A DNA stretch of 64,000 nucleotides, taken from assembly GCF_964340395.1 (NCBI RefSeq), contig NC_135564.1, positions 20,638,402 through 20,702,401 on the forward strand. Direction: 5' to 3'. Positions 12,060-24,114 of this stretch are shown piece after piece (the first letter of the stretch is position 1; every line of letters starts with the position of its first letter). Both the position numbers and the translations under genes were made by a program. The notes beneath the pieces are model-generated. The model was not told the DNA's origin. It saw nothing but the letters and a program-made list of their open reading frames with translations, and ran no database searches. The stretch comes from Glandiceps talaboti. Taxonomy: Eukaryota; Hemichordata; Enteropneusta; Spengelidae.

Positions 12060-14213
12060 CTTAAATTTATAACAAGACTTGGTTATTTCAGTTGGTAAAT
12101 TACTAAGTCCTTGATATTACACAACATGACAGTTGATAAATTTATACCAAGACTTTGTTATTTCAGTTGGTAAATTACTAAGTCCTTGATATTACACAGT
12201 ATAACATTTGATAAATTTATACCAAGACTTTGTTATTTCAGTTGGTAAATTACTAAGTCCTTGATATTACACAGAATAACATTTGAGAAATTTATACCAA
12301 GACTTTGTTATTTCAGTTGCTATAAATTACTAAGTCCTTGATATTACACAGTATAACATTTGATAAATTCATAAAAAGACTTGGTTATTTCAGTTGCTGT
12401 AAGTTACTAAGTCCTTGATATTACACAGTATAACATTTGATAAATTTATACCAAGACTTTGTTATTTCAGTTGCTATAAATTACTAAGTCCTTGATATTA
12501 CACAGTATAACATTTGATAAATTTATAAAAAGACTTGGTTATTTCAGTTGCTGTAAGTTACTAAGTCCTTGATATTACACAGTTTAACATTTGATAAATT
12601 TATACCAAGACTTTGTTATTTCAGTTGCTGTAAATTACTAAGTCCTTGATATTACACAGTATAACATTTGATAAATTTATAAAAAGACTTGCTTATTTCA
12701 GTTGCTGTAAGTTACTAAGTCCTTGATATTACACAGTTTAACATTTGATAAATTTATACCAAGACTTTGTTATTTCAGTTGCTGTAAGTTACTAAGTCCT
12801 TGATATTACACAGTATAACATTTGATAAATTTATAAAAAGACTTGGTTATTTCAGTTGCTGTAAATTACTAAGTCCTTGATATTACACAGTATAACATTT
12901 GATAAATTTATACCAAGACTTTGTTATTTCAGTTGCTATAAATTACTAAGTCCTTGATATTACACAGTATAACATTTGATACATTTATAAAAAGACTTGC
13001 TTATTTCAGTTGCTGTAAGTTACTAAGTCCTTGATATTACACAGTATAACATTTGATAAATTCATAAAAAGACTTGGTTATTTCAGTTGCTGTAAGTTAC
13101 TAAGTCCTTGATATTACACAGTATAACATTTGATAAATTTATACCAAGACTTTGTTATTTCAGTTGCTATAAATTACTAAGTCCTTGATATTACACAGTA
13201 TAACATTTGATAAATTTATAAAAAGACTTGGTTATTTCAGTTGCTGTAAGTTACTAAGTCCTTGATATTACACAGTTTAACATTTGATAAATTTATACCA
13301 AGACTTTGTTATTTCAGTTGCTGTAAATTACTAAGTCCTTGATATTACACAGTATAACATTTGATAAATTTATAAAAAGACTTGCTTATTTCAGTTGCTG
13401 TAAGTTACTAAGTCCTTGATATTACACAGTTTAACATTTGATAAATTTATACCAAGACTTTGTTATTTCAGTTGCTGTAAGTTACTAAGTCCTTGATATT
13501 ACACAGTATAACATTTGATAAATTTATAAAAAGACTTGGTTATTTCAGTTGCTGTAAATTACTAAGTCCTTGATATTACACAGTATAACATTTGATAAAT
13601 TTATACCAAGACTTTGTTATTTCAGTTGCTATAAATTACTAAGTCCTTGATATTACACAGTATAACATTTGATACATTTATAAAAAGACTTGCTTATTTC
13701 AGTTGCTGTAAGTTACTAAGTCCTTGATATTACACAGTTTAACATTTGATAAATTTATACCAAGACTTTGTTATTTCAGTTGCTGTAAATTACTAAGTCC
13801 TTGATATTACACAGTATAACATTTGATAAATTTATAACAAGACTTGGTTATTTCAATTGCTGCTGTAAATTACTAAGTCTTTGATATTACACAGTGTAAC
13901 ATTTGATAAATTTATAACAAGACTTGGTTATTTCAATTGCTGCTGTAAATTACTAAGTCCTTGACATTACACGGTGTGACATTTGATAGATTTTATACCA
14001 AGACTTGGTTATTTCACTTGCTGTAAGTTACTAAGTCCTTGATATTACACAGTATAACAGTTGATAAATTTATAAAAAGACTGTTATTTCAGTTGCTGTA
14101 AATTACTAAGTCCTTGATATTACACAGTATAACATTTGATAAATTTATAACAAGACTTGGTTATTTCAATTGCTGCTGTAAATTACTAATTCTTTGATAT
14201 TACACAGTGTAAC
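12060..14213. repeat. Satellite-like array, 77-bp unit x ~28 with 693-bp higher-order repeat
   Basis: The unit runs ctaagtccttgatattacac, agtataacatttgataaat, ttata(cc/aa)aagactt, then gttatttcagttgctgtaa. Diagnostic variants show that a nine-unit block (9 x 77 = 693 bp) starting near 12368 recurs at 13061: aaattcataaaaag at 12364 and 13057, and gatacatttataaa at 12978 and 13671. Within the blocks I see essentially no differences. The 5' and 3' edges are more diverged, as expected for array growth from the middle. Confidence 0.93.
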
Positions 14214-15480
14214 AAAAGACTTGGGTTATTTGTATAGCTGTCCTTGATAGATGTGCAATTGTTAGATGTCAGGAAGGTTAATGTCATTGTTAGGGTTACC
14301 GTAGTTGACCTTTCTATGTGACTGACAGCTGTTCAAGTCATTTTCTCAATTCAGGTTGGATTAGTTCAGTGTCCTGACATACTGTCAGCATTACGTGTTT
14401 TGAAATATTCATGAAAGTTCAATATAAAATAACATGTAATTATACTTACAATAATGAGCTAGTGATTTCAATATGTATTGTATATAGTATAGAATATGCT
14501 AATTGCATAATGATGGGATATCATTTTGGTAACTTCTAGTTAGGCATGGATAATTTCATTGGCCTTGGATTATACACAGCATATATTACATAAATTGGTT
14601 TAAAGTTGAAGTCAGGACAATTTAAGATCATTTAAGTACGTGGAATAACAAGACATGAGACTAATTAATACACGTATTTCTTTTAATTAAAATTCAACTT
14701 AAAGTGGATTTACTCACATCTGTAGTTATGAAGCAAATATTGGAAAATAAAAGAAAAACTGGTATGGTCATGTTATAATTTGTAAGTCAAAATATGTATG
14801 AAATATTAAAATCATGTTGAGAAGTTACATAAAAATTAATACAAAAAATAATATAAATAAAAGTAAATAATAGCAACTCCAAATATTAATTCAACAATGA
14901 AAATATCTAAGCTTTACAGGAAAAATGGAATAATAATATAAATATTTGGTAGAAAAAAAACAAAATGGAAAATTGATACCAGCTCAGTTCCAAGAATTGA
15001 AAAAAGATTACAGGAGTATAACAAAAAGATCTAAAGGGAAATTAAAAATCTGTGAAGCAACATTTAGTTAATTTTTCATTGATATCATAAATAAAATAGT
15101 ATAAAATGGATAAATTTCAGATTTTGGAATTAAACGAAAAAGATACTTGACTATAGCAGGATAAATTATTCAGAGAATTCCCTTTTGCAAATCAGTCTTA
15201 AAAAGTAACAATTGAATAATATTACGTATAAAAATATTAAATATTAAATATTAAAATCATATCAGAAGGATTATAGGAACATTGTTATTTCTTTAAAATT
15301 TAAAATGGTAAAAGAATGATTTGATAAAAAATATGAAATATTGACACCAGAAAATGATAAATATTGTGTGTGAGTGTTGAGTAGGTGAGAATAGTGAGTT
15401 GATGACGTGGATTAAATATAGAATGATGGCATTAAAGATAGATATTACTTTGATTTCAAAATAAATTCAGCTAATAATGA
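14214..15480. other. Very AT-rich unique DNA
   Basis: A/T-runs and short words such as aaatatt dominate (for example 15236-15255). No gene or structured repeat was seen. Confidence 0.45.
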
Positions 15481-15489
15481 AGATGAATG

Positions 15490-15800
15490 AATGATGGGCA
15501 AATGGTTAGAGTGGCCCCATGGCTGCCTGAATGGCTAAAGTCCTTGGAGCAAGATTTGAACCACGACTATGCCTCAGTCAACGCAGCTGTATAATTGGGG
15601 ACCTGGTAGGATAGATGTTGATATGTGAATGCTTTAATCCTATGCACTTATAAAGGCTGCAATGGATTGTATGTTCCCCCAGGGAGTTGAGGAAGTATAA
15701 AGGGCCGTTGTGTCACTATAGACCCGAGTCAGGGATAATAATTGTAAAGCACTTTGAGCACAAATAGGGAAAGCGCTATATAAAAACCTATATTATTATG
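15490..15800 (+). mobile_element. tRNA-derived SINE
   Basis: The head resembles a Pol III promoter: an A-box-like tggttagagtgg near 15502 and a B-box-like gatttgaacca near 15555. The 3' part has the AAAGCGCTATATAAA tail, ending in tattattatg, that I know from several animal SINE families. There is no coding capacity. Target duplications are not clear. RNA genes proper are not claimed here. Confidence 0.7.
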
Positions 15801-17789
15801 AACTCTCTGTAGACATAGGATTAGAAGTGAGTTGTGTCTTAGAATGAAAGGTAAACTTCATTTGTAATGTGTTGTCATGTCAAGCAGAAAGGTAATGTGA
15901 TAATCTGAACAAAGGAAATTGGGATGTGAATAGTTGAATACTTTCTTTGATCTCCGACTAATGAAACCAAATAAATATTGAATCAGATTTCAAAGTGATC
16001 TATTTACTGAAATTACATGATGTCAGAATAATTGGAAAGTTATCGTGAAAACAAACGTGGGTATGTCTCATGATAAAAAAGAATTTAGAAAACTTGTCAA
16101 AACATCCCCACATTTTTGCAAACTTATCTGATTTAGTTATTCTGGAAATAAATTTTGAACAAGTTTAGTTTAGACACACACACATCACATAAAATGGCTG
16201 CAAAAGTTCAATAATTTGAAACCTTTTGGAGGACATGTGGTGAATATGTCACTGAGATATGGAATTGTGATCTTGCATGTTTTTAAAAACATAACTATTA
16301 AAACTGTTTTTGGCTCACGTGACCTCCTTTATTTGTTCTTTGTGTTTCTGTAACCCTCCTCTGGGGATAAACGGAGGTATGTTCCAGTATTGGAATAAAG
16401 AAAGACTTGGTTAACTTGATACTGAAATAAACAAATTGTGACCATTGTATTTAAAAATGGTGACCAGGTGTTAGGAGTTGTCTTTCTACACAAGGTGTTA
16501 GGAGTTGTCTTTCTACACAAGGTAATAACCAACTTCTGTTGCCAAGCTGCATGTTTTAAATAATCACATAGAAAAGAATAGAAAATTGCTATGTGTATTT
16601 TCTTTAAAAATATTAAAATATGTTTCAAACTCTATAATTAAATAAACAAGAAAAATTCAAATTTGACCTCATCAAAAGTGTGGTCTAGATGGGACCGGAA
16701 ATACCCGAAAACTCTCGAAGTAAATCCGAAGGGAACTGACTGAAAAAAGGTCATTTTAAGGTGTTTGCAGACGCTTTTTAAAAGTTTTAAAACCAGAATG
16801 CGTTTCACAAACATGTCGTCTAGCAAATCAGCGATAGTGAATGTGAGCATTTTGAATCACCTTTAAAAAGAAAGTTATCATATAGAAATATGAAGCTGGC
16901 TTTTAATAAAGCTGAAATCTGTCTCAGAGTTGAGTTCATGCTCAATGTACAATATCACTTTAGACTAGGATATGAGGATTATATGCAAGTTTCTAATTTG
17001 CAAAATTTGAAAGGTTTACATTAAAAGAATGTCTTCAGGACAATAAAGTAACATTACAATGGACTTTGTAGAGGATGGCATATTGTTGATGTAAATGCAA
17101 GCAGACTAGCTGTACGTATATATAGATAAATCCTTCAGGGAACTCTCTCTCTCTTTCTCTCTGTAATGGACCCTGCTGGTGTTGACATATGTTTTGCATA
17201 TTATGAGAGCTTTTTTTCCTTCACTGAGTGATTATTGGAAGGTGTTATGAAGCAATGATTGGTGATATTATGGGATGGAATGCAATATGATTGCTTAAGC
17301 TTATTGAAACCCTGGTAATATGTATGTAAGAGAGAATGCCTTCTGGTCAAATTTCCAGTACATTCAGTATATTTTTGCTTGAGGTTTTTAGAACCCTGGT
17401 AATATAAAGTGAAATCTAAAGAATCGCAAAGTTTCCTCTACGTACACTGATTTCATACTTTTGTTAGTATTTAGAGTGAAAATAATTGAGAAGAGGAAAT
17501 CTGATAACATCTGCCAATTTACAGTATAGTCATGTGGTGTGTGTTTACTCTAGGTTTATAGTCCCTGGTCATTCAAAGCTGGGTCTCAGGATAAATCATG
17601 ACAAAGTTTTTAGAATAGTAGAATGTAATATACAGGGAACTATACAGAATATAACATTCACTACATTGTGTTATTTCAACACACAGGGAAAAAAAATGAT
17701 GTTACATTTTTGAGGAGAAAAAAACACACACCCTAGAGATTCATAATCTAAATAAATTATTTGATAAATTGATGAAATGATATCATTGA
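15801..17789. other. Unique DNA; one short duplication and a CpG-bearing patch
   Basis: ggtgttaggagttgtctttc is doubled at about 16467 and 16494 (27-bp period). At 16660-16860 the sequence is richer in CpG than its flanks (gggaccggaaatacccgaa, tctcgaag). It holds a 70-codon minus-strand frame (16638-16850) with no recognised product. It could be an exon remnant or a mobile-element piece. Confidence 0.35.
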
Positions 17790-18503
17790 TCATTTTACCA
17801 GGGTTTACCAGTCATTTTAACAGGGTTTACCAGTCATTTTACCAGGGTTTATGTCATTTACCAGGATTCACCAGTCATTTTACCAACTTGAAGGTAAATC
17901 AGTCACCTTACCAAGGTTTACCAATCATTTTATCAGGTTTTATGTCATTTTACCAGGATTCACCAGTCATTTTACCATTAAGGTAGGTCAGTCACCTTAC
18001 CAAGGTTTACCAATCATTTTATCAGGTTTTATGTCATTTTACCAGGATTCACCAGTCATTTTACCAAGGTAGATCAGTCACCTTACCAAGGTTTACCAGT
18101 CATTTTACCAGGGTTTATGTCATTTACCAGGATTCACCAGTCATTTTACCAAGGTAGATCCAGTCACCTTACCAAGGTTTACCAATCATTTTACCAGGGT
18201 TTACCAATCATTTTACCAGGGTTTATGTCATTTACCAGGATTCACCAGTCATTTTACCAAGGTAGATCCAGTCACCTTACCAAGGTTTACCAATCATTTT
18301 ACCAGGGTTTACCAATCATTTTACCAGGGTTTATGTCATTTACCAGGATTCACCAGTCATTTTACCAACAAGGTAGATCAGTCACCTTACCAGGGTTTAC
18401 CAATCATTTTACCAGGGTTTATGTCATTTACCAGGGTTCACCAGTCATTTTACCAAGGTAGATCAGTCACCTTACCAAGGTTTACCAATCATTTTACCAG
18501 GCT
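17790..18503. repeat. Complex tandem array built on cattttaccagg words
   Basis: Short modules (ttaccagtcattttaccagg, gtttatgtcatttaccagga, ttcaccagtcattttacca, aggtagatcagtcacctta) are arranged into a ~90-120-bp composite repeated about six times. A perfect-looking ~115-bp block occurs back to back around 18120-18360. Frames such as MSFTRIHQSFYQ come from the repeat. Confidence 0.9.
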
Positions 18504-21408
18504 TCCTTACCAACATTGTGGTATATGAGAACTCAGTGTTGTATAACTAGGTGTTGGCATGTTTATCTCTTCTCTGTTACAAGGGTTCTAAAACATTACC
18601 AACACTACAAATACATGTACTGTCTATACCAGTTATTGAGTTTTACTCGAGAGTTAAATATAACATTGAATTTTGATGAAGAGAGACATTCTATATGAAT
18701 TGTGACCCAGCCATTTTCATAGGAAAAACAAAACTTATTCAGATGTATGAGATTGCTTTGATATTATCAACAAAACTTTGTTAACTTAGAGAGAAGCATC
18801 AAATTGTTATCAAAATTTAGGTGAGATTAGGTAGCTGAAGGTTGTTAGCGATGTTAGAATACATAGTTAGCCTTCAGTGATAGGGTGTGTATCGTGTATA
18901 TCATTATAGTGTTGGCAAATATGATGCATTATAATCACGTTATCGATGTTTTACAAATTAATATCAATTGAAATTATTTCAATATGTAAGAATTTCCTAT
19001 TATCACGAATGCTGATTTTATCACTGTGACCAGGTTGCTAGAATTAGAAGTCAAAATGGGTCCAAATTAGAGTTTAGTGTGGTGAACTATGGCGGAATGT
19101 GGGAAATAATGGCTAATTTTGACTGTATGATATGGGAAACTGTGGTAAATATGGCTCTAGGAACAGTTTTTTTCATACCCATTTACTGCCCCTCACATGT
19201 TGCACCCCTACAAAAAAATGGAATGGTCCTGGCATTGCAATTTTCTTGATGCAGTTGCTTAATATTGAATAGGAATGTACTTTATTTGATGTTCTAAAGA
19301 TTCTGTGTATAGGGATAAATAGAATGACCTGGTTATCAGTATTCAATGACATGAATACATCGCCATGGTGCAGTGGTTATTTAAAGATGGCCTTGACCCA
19401 TTGTGTATGTATGTTGTGGACTGATATGCAAAATTTGCCTTTGCCTTGTCCTCAGTACTGTGTCATGTTGCATCATGGGAAATACGTTTTCTAGATTTCT
19501 CCCCAACCAACACTACCGGCATTGTGTTCTTACAGTACAACAGTTTGGACTTCAGGAATTATGAATAATTAATTCTTCACTACACCCATTTTCTCTCTTC
19601 TATTGCTTTTATAGCTGTGTATTTCAAAAATGTTATTGGATTGATATCAAATAATGAATGTTTAATTTGAGACGTAGTGTGAATTGAGTGTTTTTGCCTG
19701 CAGCTCTAAACATTGATACATTGTACATTAAAAATATCATAATATTGCAGTCACTCATGACAAAACTAATATGAAATTATTAGTAATATTTTGTATTAAA
19801 AATGTCATTTATTATTCATATTCTTTTTCTTAAATCCCCAATGTCTATCATAAACATACAATATTCCCATTTTGTGTGTTATTTGTATCTTTCCATGGCA
19901 GACTTCCATATGGGAATAAACGTTATTGTATCTGGGCAAATTTGATAAATGTAATTATTGTATCATGATGTTTTTTTAATTATGTTGATATTTGGTGTGT
20001 TTGGAAATGACTATTTGCTGCCTTGACAGGAAAAATTTCTATTCCTTGGGTTGTTTTAAAATAACTAAATTCTATTCCTTGGGTTGTTTTAAAATAACTA
20101 CATTGTGAAAAGAGAGATCCAAATTTGCAAATTTAACATAAAATACCACTGGTATCAAAATACAAATTCCTGTATACATGTAGATATGGGTATGATTTAT
20201 TAATAGTGGTGCACATTTCTTGTTTTATTTTTTCTTTCAATTATTATTTTATTTGGGATGGATGGGTGGGTGGGTGGGTGGGTTTGAAATAAATATTTTT
20301 TTGAAGTCTGAGAGACATTGAGCAACCTCCGTTAGGCTGTTGGGATGTCAGCAAAATTCTATATTAAAAGTGAAGTTTCATACATATTCCATGCTAATAA
20401 ACTTTGTAAGGAAGTACATGACAATATTTGAGTTGTGTACATAGTATTTTCTCCTCCTGTATATATTTCTCTGTATTGCATTATGGTCTGATAGTCTAGA
20501 ATGACAGGAAATATAAACCACAATAATACAGCAATATACTCTCATGACCAGGGTCACAAAATAGTTCAAATACACCTGTAGCCACCCCTCTCTCCCCCCC
20601 CCCCCCCTCTCTAAATTTTGATTTAATCCACAGGAAATTGTAACAATTTGACCAACTTTTACCCATCTAACTACCATCCCATATCCCCATCAGTAACATT
20701 ATAAAAACCTGTAATACCTTGTCATGGGGGAAAATGGTATCGGCTGTTTTTCAAAGGATTATGATCACATGACATACAATTATGATCACATGACATACAA
20801 TTATGATCACATGACATAAGTATGTCCAAACCATATGTCAGAAAACAGGTCTTACTAGTGATAAAAGGTTGGAATTTAGTCAATGTTGTCAATATAACTT
20901 GTCAGCTTAGAATGCTTACAATTTGTTATTTTTGAAGTGTATCTAATTAACATATTGAATACAGTTCTCGTTGATACAATTATTAGATGATTGATGAGAA
21001 ATCAAAATAAGTTGAGAATAATTAAATATTGGCATAATTATCACTAAATTCATAAATAGTAGGATTTATTTGCATATGTAATATTACTAGTAAGTACTAC
21101 AAGTAATTATTCACTTTGCTCTTTTTACAAGTGCTCATTGTGTAGTGTGTTCACAGTTACTGTCTACCAGAAAATTTGGCAATTTTATAGGCTTCAACTA
21201 GTTCTGTCTTTTGAATTGAATACGTAGTCTGGTGAGACTGTTTATGTACAAAAAAGCCATTTTAGTCACTTATTTCTACTACTTATTTCTGTGTTTTTGT
21301 TTTCCTGAGAAAATGCAAAAATAAAATAAATCTTTCATCATGCAGTAGCTTGCTGTCACCTTTGTTATAAAATTTGTTATTCAGAATATCAGTGATTTTA
21401 CTTAGTAT
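18504..21408. other. Unique DNA with small repeats
   Basis: A 32-bp doublet (ctattccttgggttg) lies at 20038-20101. A 21-bp triplet (tatgatcacatgacataca) lies at 20758-20819. A (GGGT)n tract lies at 20263-20284 and a poly-C at about 20595-20608. No gene was recognised. Confidence 0.45.
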
Positions 21409-21559
21409 TATAGTACGGGATAGGACAGTTTCTACAAATATAGTACGGGATAGGACAGTTTCTACAAATATAGTACGGGATAGGACAGTTTCTACAAATA
21501 TAGTACGGGATAGGACAGTTTCTACAAATATAGTACGGGATAGGACAGTTTCTACAAAT
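21409..21559. repeat. Minisatellite, 30-bp unit x 5, identical copies
   Basis: The unit runs tatagtacgggataggac then agtttctacaaa. Five copies appear identical. The period is a multiple of three, so it gives a repetitive open frame (NIVRDRTVST) that I do not call a gene. Confidence 0.95.
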
Positions 21560-22469
21560 GAGATATCATTACCTTATCCTGCCCTTCATGAACTTTTGTA
21601 TAGTTAAATCTATATTTAGTATTACGTGTTTGCACAAAGTTATTATTTATCATATCATATCTTCCTGTAAAATCATTCTATAATAAATATTATTATGTAT
21701 TACATATTTGAAAAATGACATTAATTGACTCAAGCTGGTATTTGGTTGTGACCTTTGACCCAAATAATTTGACCTATGGGTTAGTACTTCTATTTATATA
21801 GAGGCTAATTTGCTTGGGTAATAATACTTATTTCTATCAATGTACTTTATATTTACTCCTATGTGAGTTAAAAGTGTCAAAACCAATTAATGTCAATTAT
21901 GCAAACTAAGAGATGATATCTAGACTTAGTAACCAATCATATCTTTAGATAAAGTATCCAATCAGATGAATGTACTTAAAACCTCCGTTCTGTGCCAAAA
22001 CTGAATCCAACACTCATGTAAAGAGAGGAACTTTGTAAACTTCGTACAAGTTATACAGCTTTCATTTCTACACCTATTGTCAGTAATGAATCCTATCTCC
22101 CAAGTATTATTTATTGTCAAGCGTATATGTAAATCATCAATTAATTAATACATTAAAGCTGGAAATTTAATTGAAAACTAATTAATGCAATGTCAATTAG
22201 TGAATTCTACATAAAGTTAATCATTTAAATAAACAGCATAAAATTCATATCAAATTGAGTCATTAAACAGCAAAACTGAGTCTACAGTACTAATCTGAAG
22301 TTGGTCACAGATCAAACTATGATTAAAAAATGATATTTTTGAAAATTAAATTATTACTGTAACAGTTCTTGTATAGTATAAGTACTTGATGGTTTGACTT
22401 ACATGCTTGATAGTACAGGCAATAATTACATAATTTATGTACCTGAGATTACTTGCATTTAGCGTGTGC
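21560..22469. other. Unique AT-rich DNA
   Basis: No gene or repeat was recognised. Confidence 0.4.
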
Positions 22470-22705
22470 ATAGTAGTGGTATTTTCACTGCAGTGCAATA
22501 CTGAAAACATTATTGCATACCTGCATGCAAATGATATGCAAATGAGGACATGATCATTCGCTACACATGAAATCGTATGATCCCGCTGTATTTTTAAATG
22601 ATTTTTATGGAAATTTGCCATTTCAGATGAACAAGGTTGGTATACTCTGGGGTATTTGTGCTTGTACTTGCAGTGTTTTCTGTTGCACTTTTACTCGCTA
22701 CACTT
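22470..22705. repeat. Dispersed pair member (partner at 53848-54115)
   Basis: Its 5' ~70 bp (tagtagtggtat, actgca, aatactg.aaacat, two ATGCAAAT octamers) and a 23-bp word starting tgttttctgttgcac at 22674 recur in the same order at 53848-54106. The middle is diverged. The nature of the pair is unknown. Confidence 0.55.
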
Positions 22706-22708
22706 GTA

Positions 22709-22849
22709 AAATAGAAAAAGAAAAAAGAAAGAAAGAGAAAGAGACAATAAGATAGCAAGAGAGAAAGTACGAAAATAAAAGAAACAATCAGATACACAGA
22801 AAATTAAAAAAAGAAAAGGAAAGAAAAAGAAAGAAAATAAAAGAAAAAA
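22709..22849. repeat. Polypurine (A/G) tract
   Basis: About 140 bp of almost uninterrupted A and G on the + strand (gaaagaaagagaaagag), broken by a few pyrimidines at 22747-22800. Confidence 0.85.
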
Positions 22850-23004
22850 CTGCTTGATTGATATTTGATTAAGTTTGGGTGTGTTTGGCAGAGAACAAGA
22901 ACTGGTTGTGAGTGACATAGCTAGAACAGTTTGTGATGTGGTTTGTAATTACTACTACAGTGTATGCACATAGAGTAGTTAAGATTGTATGAATGCTAGC
23001 ATGG

Positions 23005-23400
23005 TTTGAAGTAATTGCAGTGTGTGTAGCAACTATGTCATCAGGGTTTGAAGTAATTGCAGTGTGTTTAGCAACTATGTCAGGGTTTGAAGTAATTGCA
23101 GTGTGTGTAGCAACTATGTCAGCAGGGTTTGAAGTAACTGCAGTGTGTGTAGCAACTATGTCAGCAGGGTTTGAAGTAATTGCAGTGTGTGTAGCAACTA
23201 TGTCAGCAGGGTTTGAAGTAACTGCAGTGTGTGTAGCAACTATGTCATCAGGGTTTGAAGTAACTGCAGTGTGTGTAGCAACTATGTCAGCAGGGTTTGA
23301 AGTAATTGCAGTGTGTGTAGCAACTATGTCAGCAGGGTTTGAAGTAATTGCAGTGTGTGTAGCAACTGTCTGGTTTGTAATACTGCAGTGTGTGTAGCAA
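23005..23400. repeat. Minisatellite, 42-bp unit x ~9
   Basis: The unit runs ggtttgaagtaattgcag, tgtgtgtagcaactatgtca, gca. One unit lacks 3 bp and another 6 bp, so both strands stay open (plus: GFEVIAVCVATMSA; minus: ATHTAITSNPADIV). No promoter, splice or domain signal was found, so I treat this as repeat. Confidence 0.9.
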
Positions 23401-24114
23401 CTATGCCTGATAAGGAATTCCACTCTTGTAACATATGTCAACAGTTGCTTAAAGAGACAAGACTTTACTTGATATGGATGTCATGTTATCATTTCTAGAA
23501 AGATAAATGAGAGATTGGTGCAATGGCAAACAGGTCAAGTTACACCATAATGTCAGAAAGTGAAGGGGACAGTGGCAAACAGGTCAAGTTACACCATAAT
23601 GTCATTGATTATTAAATGTGAAAGTGAAGGAGACAGTGGCTTTAGACCTTGGTAGTTAAATAATCTCTCACTCCTCTCTAGACAAATTTAAGTATAATTA
23701 TAGTAACTTTATTGAGTTCAGAAATTGTTCTTGCAGTCCACTTGCACTTGTATAGTGGATCGTATTTTACAATGTACTAATTGTTCACTGTAACAAAAAT
23801 GTTGACGTCTGCTTTTTGTCTGCTTTGCTATAACATGGTGTATTTATTGTCATGAGATCACTCCATTGATTGCAGGGATGAACTAAGTTAGTATCATGAC
23901 ATAGCAACACCGAAAATATTTATATATCTACCTACACTGGGTGACAAGTTGATTTTGTGAAATAATAACTATGGCTAAGCCAGATAACTTGATAAAGTCT
24001 ATACATGCAGTGATAGTATTGGTCTTTTACACAGTGAGACATGTACTGTATGAAGTACCCCAAGAAATTATCAGTGATTGCAACCTGTTACTGTAGTGTA
24101 CATCTTGCATCGTG
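23401..24114. other. Unique DNA with a 48-bp-spaced doublet
   Basis: ggcaaacaggtcaagttaca occurs at about 23525 and 23573. Nothing else was recognised. Confidence 0.4.

Noticed and set aside
16638-16850. 70-codon minus-strand frame as a gene
   Set aside because: No family resemblance, splice sites or start context. Noted only as a CpG-bearing patch.
22869-23441. Open frames on both strands over the 42-bp array
   Set aside because: Both are repeat by-products; a real gene would not be expected on both strands at once.
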